Origin: Janthinobacterium sp. SUN073 | Lineage (GTDB): Bacteria > Pseudomonadota > Gammaproteobacteria > Burkholderiales > Burkholderiaceae_D | Assembly: GCF_030397665.1 (NCBI RefSeq) | Contig: NZ_JAPUBT010000003.1 | Span: 124,001-188,000 of the forward strand | Reading direction: 5' to 3' | Length of the DNA stretch: 64,000 bases | Shown: in pieces, positions 62,937 through 64,000 of the stretch | Numbering within the stretch: position 1 is the stretch's first letter | How the letters are laid out: the number at the start of each line of letters is the position of its first letter | Position numbers and translations under genes: made by a program | Notes under the pieces: generated by a model | What the model saw: the letters and a program-made list of their open reading frames with translations, nothing else | What the model was told of the DNA's origin: nothing | Databases searched by the model: none

Positions 62937-64000
62937 TTAGAACTTCAGCTGCAGCCCCAGATCAATCGACCTGCCCTCGGCCGGCAAGGCTTGCAACGCC
63001 CCGCCATTCGCTTTCAGCCCCGACAAGTACACGCCACCGAGCGGGTCCGCATACGCGCGGTTGAACAGGTTGCTCACGCCTGCGCTCAGGCTGGCCATCT
63101 TGCTAAATGCCACGCTGCTGCGCAGGTTGACGAGCGCATAGCCGCCCGTTTCCGGTTCGAAGCGGCGCGCGTCGACCTTGTCCTTGCGGGCCACGATCTT
63201 CGTTTCGATGCGGCTGCTCCAGGCGCCCAGCTTGTGCTCGACGGCCAGCAAGGCGTTAAATGGCATCATGCGGTACAGGTCGCCGCCATCGCTGCGCTTG
63301 CCCCGCGTGTAAGCGGCGTTGCCCGTCGCCATGAAGCGGCCCCAGCCCGCACTGCTGGCCAGCGGCAGCTGCCACGCCAGATTCGCGCCGTACAGCTTGG
63401 CGTCGTGGTTGGCAAAACGCAGCAAGTTGCCGTTGGCGCCCATTTTCATGTACGGGTGGAAGGACGCCAGCACGTCGACGTCGATGTAATTGTCGACCTT
63501 GCTATAGTAGGGATTCAGACGCACGAACCAGCCCTCCTCGCCGCCGCCATGCCAGTCGGCAGTGAACGCGGCCGTGTAAGCCGTCTCGGGTTTCAGGTCG
63601 ATGTCGCCCACATAGCCGTTGCCGTCGCCAAACCAGTTGGTCATGGTCATCGCCATCGAGCCGCGGCCCCACGAGTAGCGCTCGTACAGATTCGGCGAGC
63701 GCACCTTGCGCGCCAGCGCGAATTCGTAGCTGCTGGCCGCATCGGGCGTGAAGGTGGCTTGCGCCGAGGCATCGATATTCGTGTCGCGCTGGCTACGGCT
63801 GCGCGCATTGAAGGCCCTGGCGGCCATCAGGTCCGGCATGTTCATCATGTTGGTGCCGTACGATTGCACGTCGCCCGCATCCATGCGCACGGATTCGCCG
63901 CGCACGCCCAGCACGCTCGTCCAGCGCGCATCGTGCCGCGTTTCCAGCTCGCCGAACAGCACGGTGCGGTCGCGCTTGCCGTCATTGATGTTCAAATAGG
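62937..64000 (-). CDS. TonB-dependent receptor, C-terminal part (5' end outside window)
   Basis: About 354 C-terminal residues are visible. They show outer-membrane barrel sequence typical of copper/metal TonB-dependent receptors: LFGELETRHDARWTSVLGVR, SYEFALARKVRSPNLYERYSW, WFGDGNGYVGDIDLKPETAY and the terminal LDLGLQLKF ending in Phe. SPNLYERY with GNGYVGxxDLKPE is characteristic of the OprC/NosA-like group, so copper or another metal is the best guess. The signal peptide and plug lie outside the window. No regulatory site is visible in the 230 bp to its 3' side. Confidence 0.87.
   Translation of the reverse strand, partial: YLNINDGKRDRTVLFGELETRHDARWTSVLGVRGESVRMDAGDVQSYGTNMMNMPDLMAARAFNARSRSQRDTNIDASAQATFTPDAASSYEFALARKVRSPNLYERYSWGRGSMAMTMTNWFGDGNGYVGDIDLKPETAYTAAFTADWHGGGEEGWFVRLNPYYSKVDNYIDVDVLASFHPYMKMGANGNLLRFANHDAKLYGANLAWQLPLASSAGWGRFMATGNAAYTRGKRSDGGDLYRMMPFNALLAVEHKLGAWSSRIETKIVARKDKVDARRFEPETGGYALVNLRSSVAFSKMASLSAGVSNLFNRAYADPLGGVYLSGLKANGGALQALPAEGRSIDLGLQLKF

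Overview
The window looks like a chromosomal segment of a high-GC betaproteobacterium of the order Burkholderiales. The closest fit I can suggest is Oxalobacteraceae (Janthinobacterium, Duganella or Massilia type). This is an inference from base composition, codon use, the palindromic intergenic repeats and the gene set (complete malonate decarboxylase operon, dsdA, tdh/kbl, poxvirus-type topoisomerase IB, PEP-CTERM-like motif). No rRNA, tRNA, CRISPR array, phage or complete insertion sequence was recognised.

Layout. 1-2652: threonine catabolism (tdh-type epimerase, kbl) divergent from an XRE-cupin regulator. 2895-8056: five same-strand, mostly overlapping genes matching the uncharacterised Salmonella STM4015-STM4011 set (leucine-rich-repeat protein, ATP-grasp-like enzyme, sulfatase-like hydrolase, two radical SAM enzymes). 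8072-23494: mainly single genes: secreted prolyl oligopeptidase, EAL-CBS-GGDEF protein, DUF4262 pair, Sel1-repeat protein, DEDDh exonuclease, solo Hsp70, Ig-like lipoprotein, LacI regulator, YidB-like protein, DUF6328 protein and MFS transporter. 23687-27405: a compact three-gene membrane cassette whose first two proteins share a short motif and whose third resembles a LivH-LivM permease fusion. 27422-31357: an RsbQ-like hydrolase translationally coupled to a PAS histidine kinase-receiver hybrid, plus two unknown genes. 31473-35447: a Fur-boxed PepSY membrane protein and a TonB-dependent receptor. 35444-43780: malonate transport and decarboxylation (mdcABCDE-madLM-mdcGH) with divergent mdcR. 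43853-48718: trehalose operon with a membrane-anchored OtsA, OtsB and a GH15 enzyme. 48959-56889: MscS channel, antiporter remnant, serine beta-lactamase-like lipoprotein, YkvA-like protein, topoisomerase IB, and a large protein combining a PEP-CTERM-like segment, a lipobox and a LAS-type peptidase end. 56903-60009: DUF455 protein, dsdC-like regulator and dsdA. 60179-62706: small, partly AT-rich genes that look like an immunity-gene cluster. 62937-64000: the C-terminal part of a TonB-dependent receptor.

How the genes work together. The clearest pathways are threonine to glycine plus acetyl-CoA (tdh/kbl), malonate uptake and decarboxylation, trehalose synthesis, D-serine deamination and Fur-linked metal uptake. 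The most interesting uncharacterised units are the STM4011-4015 cluster, the 23.7-27.4 kb membrane cassette, the RsbQ-kinase pair and the PEP-CTERM/lipoprotein/peptidase fusion. Three copies of a near-identical 27-33 bp palindrome (2673, 8008, 43804) sit at gene ends and probably act as terminators or REP-like elements. All functional calls come from reading translated sequence; no database search was run.
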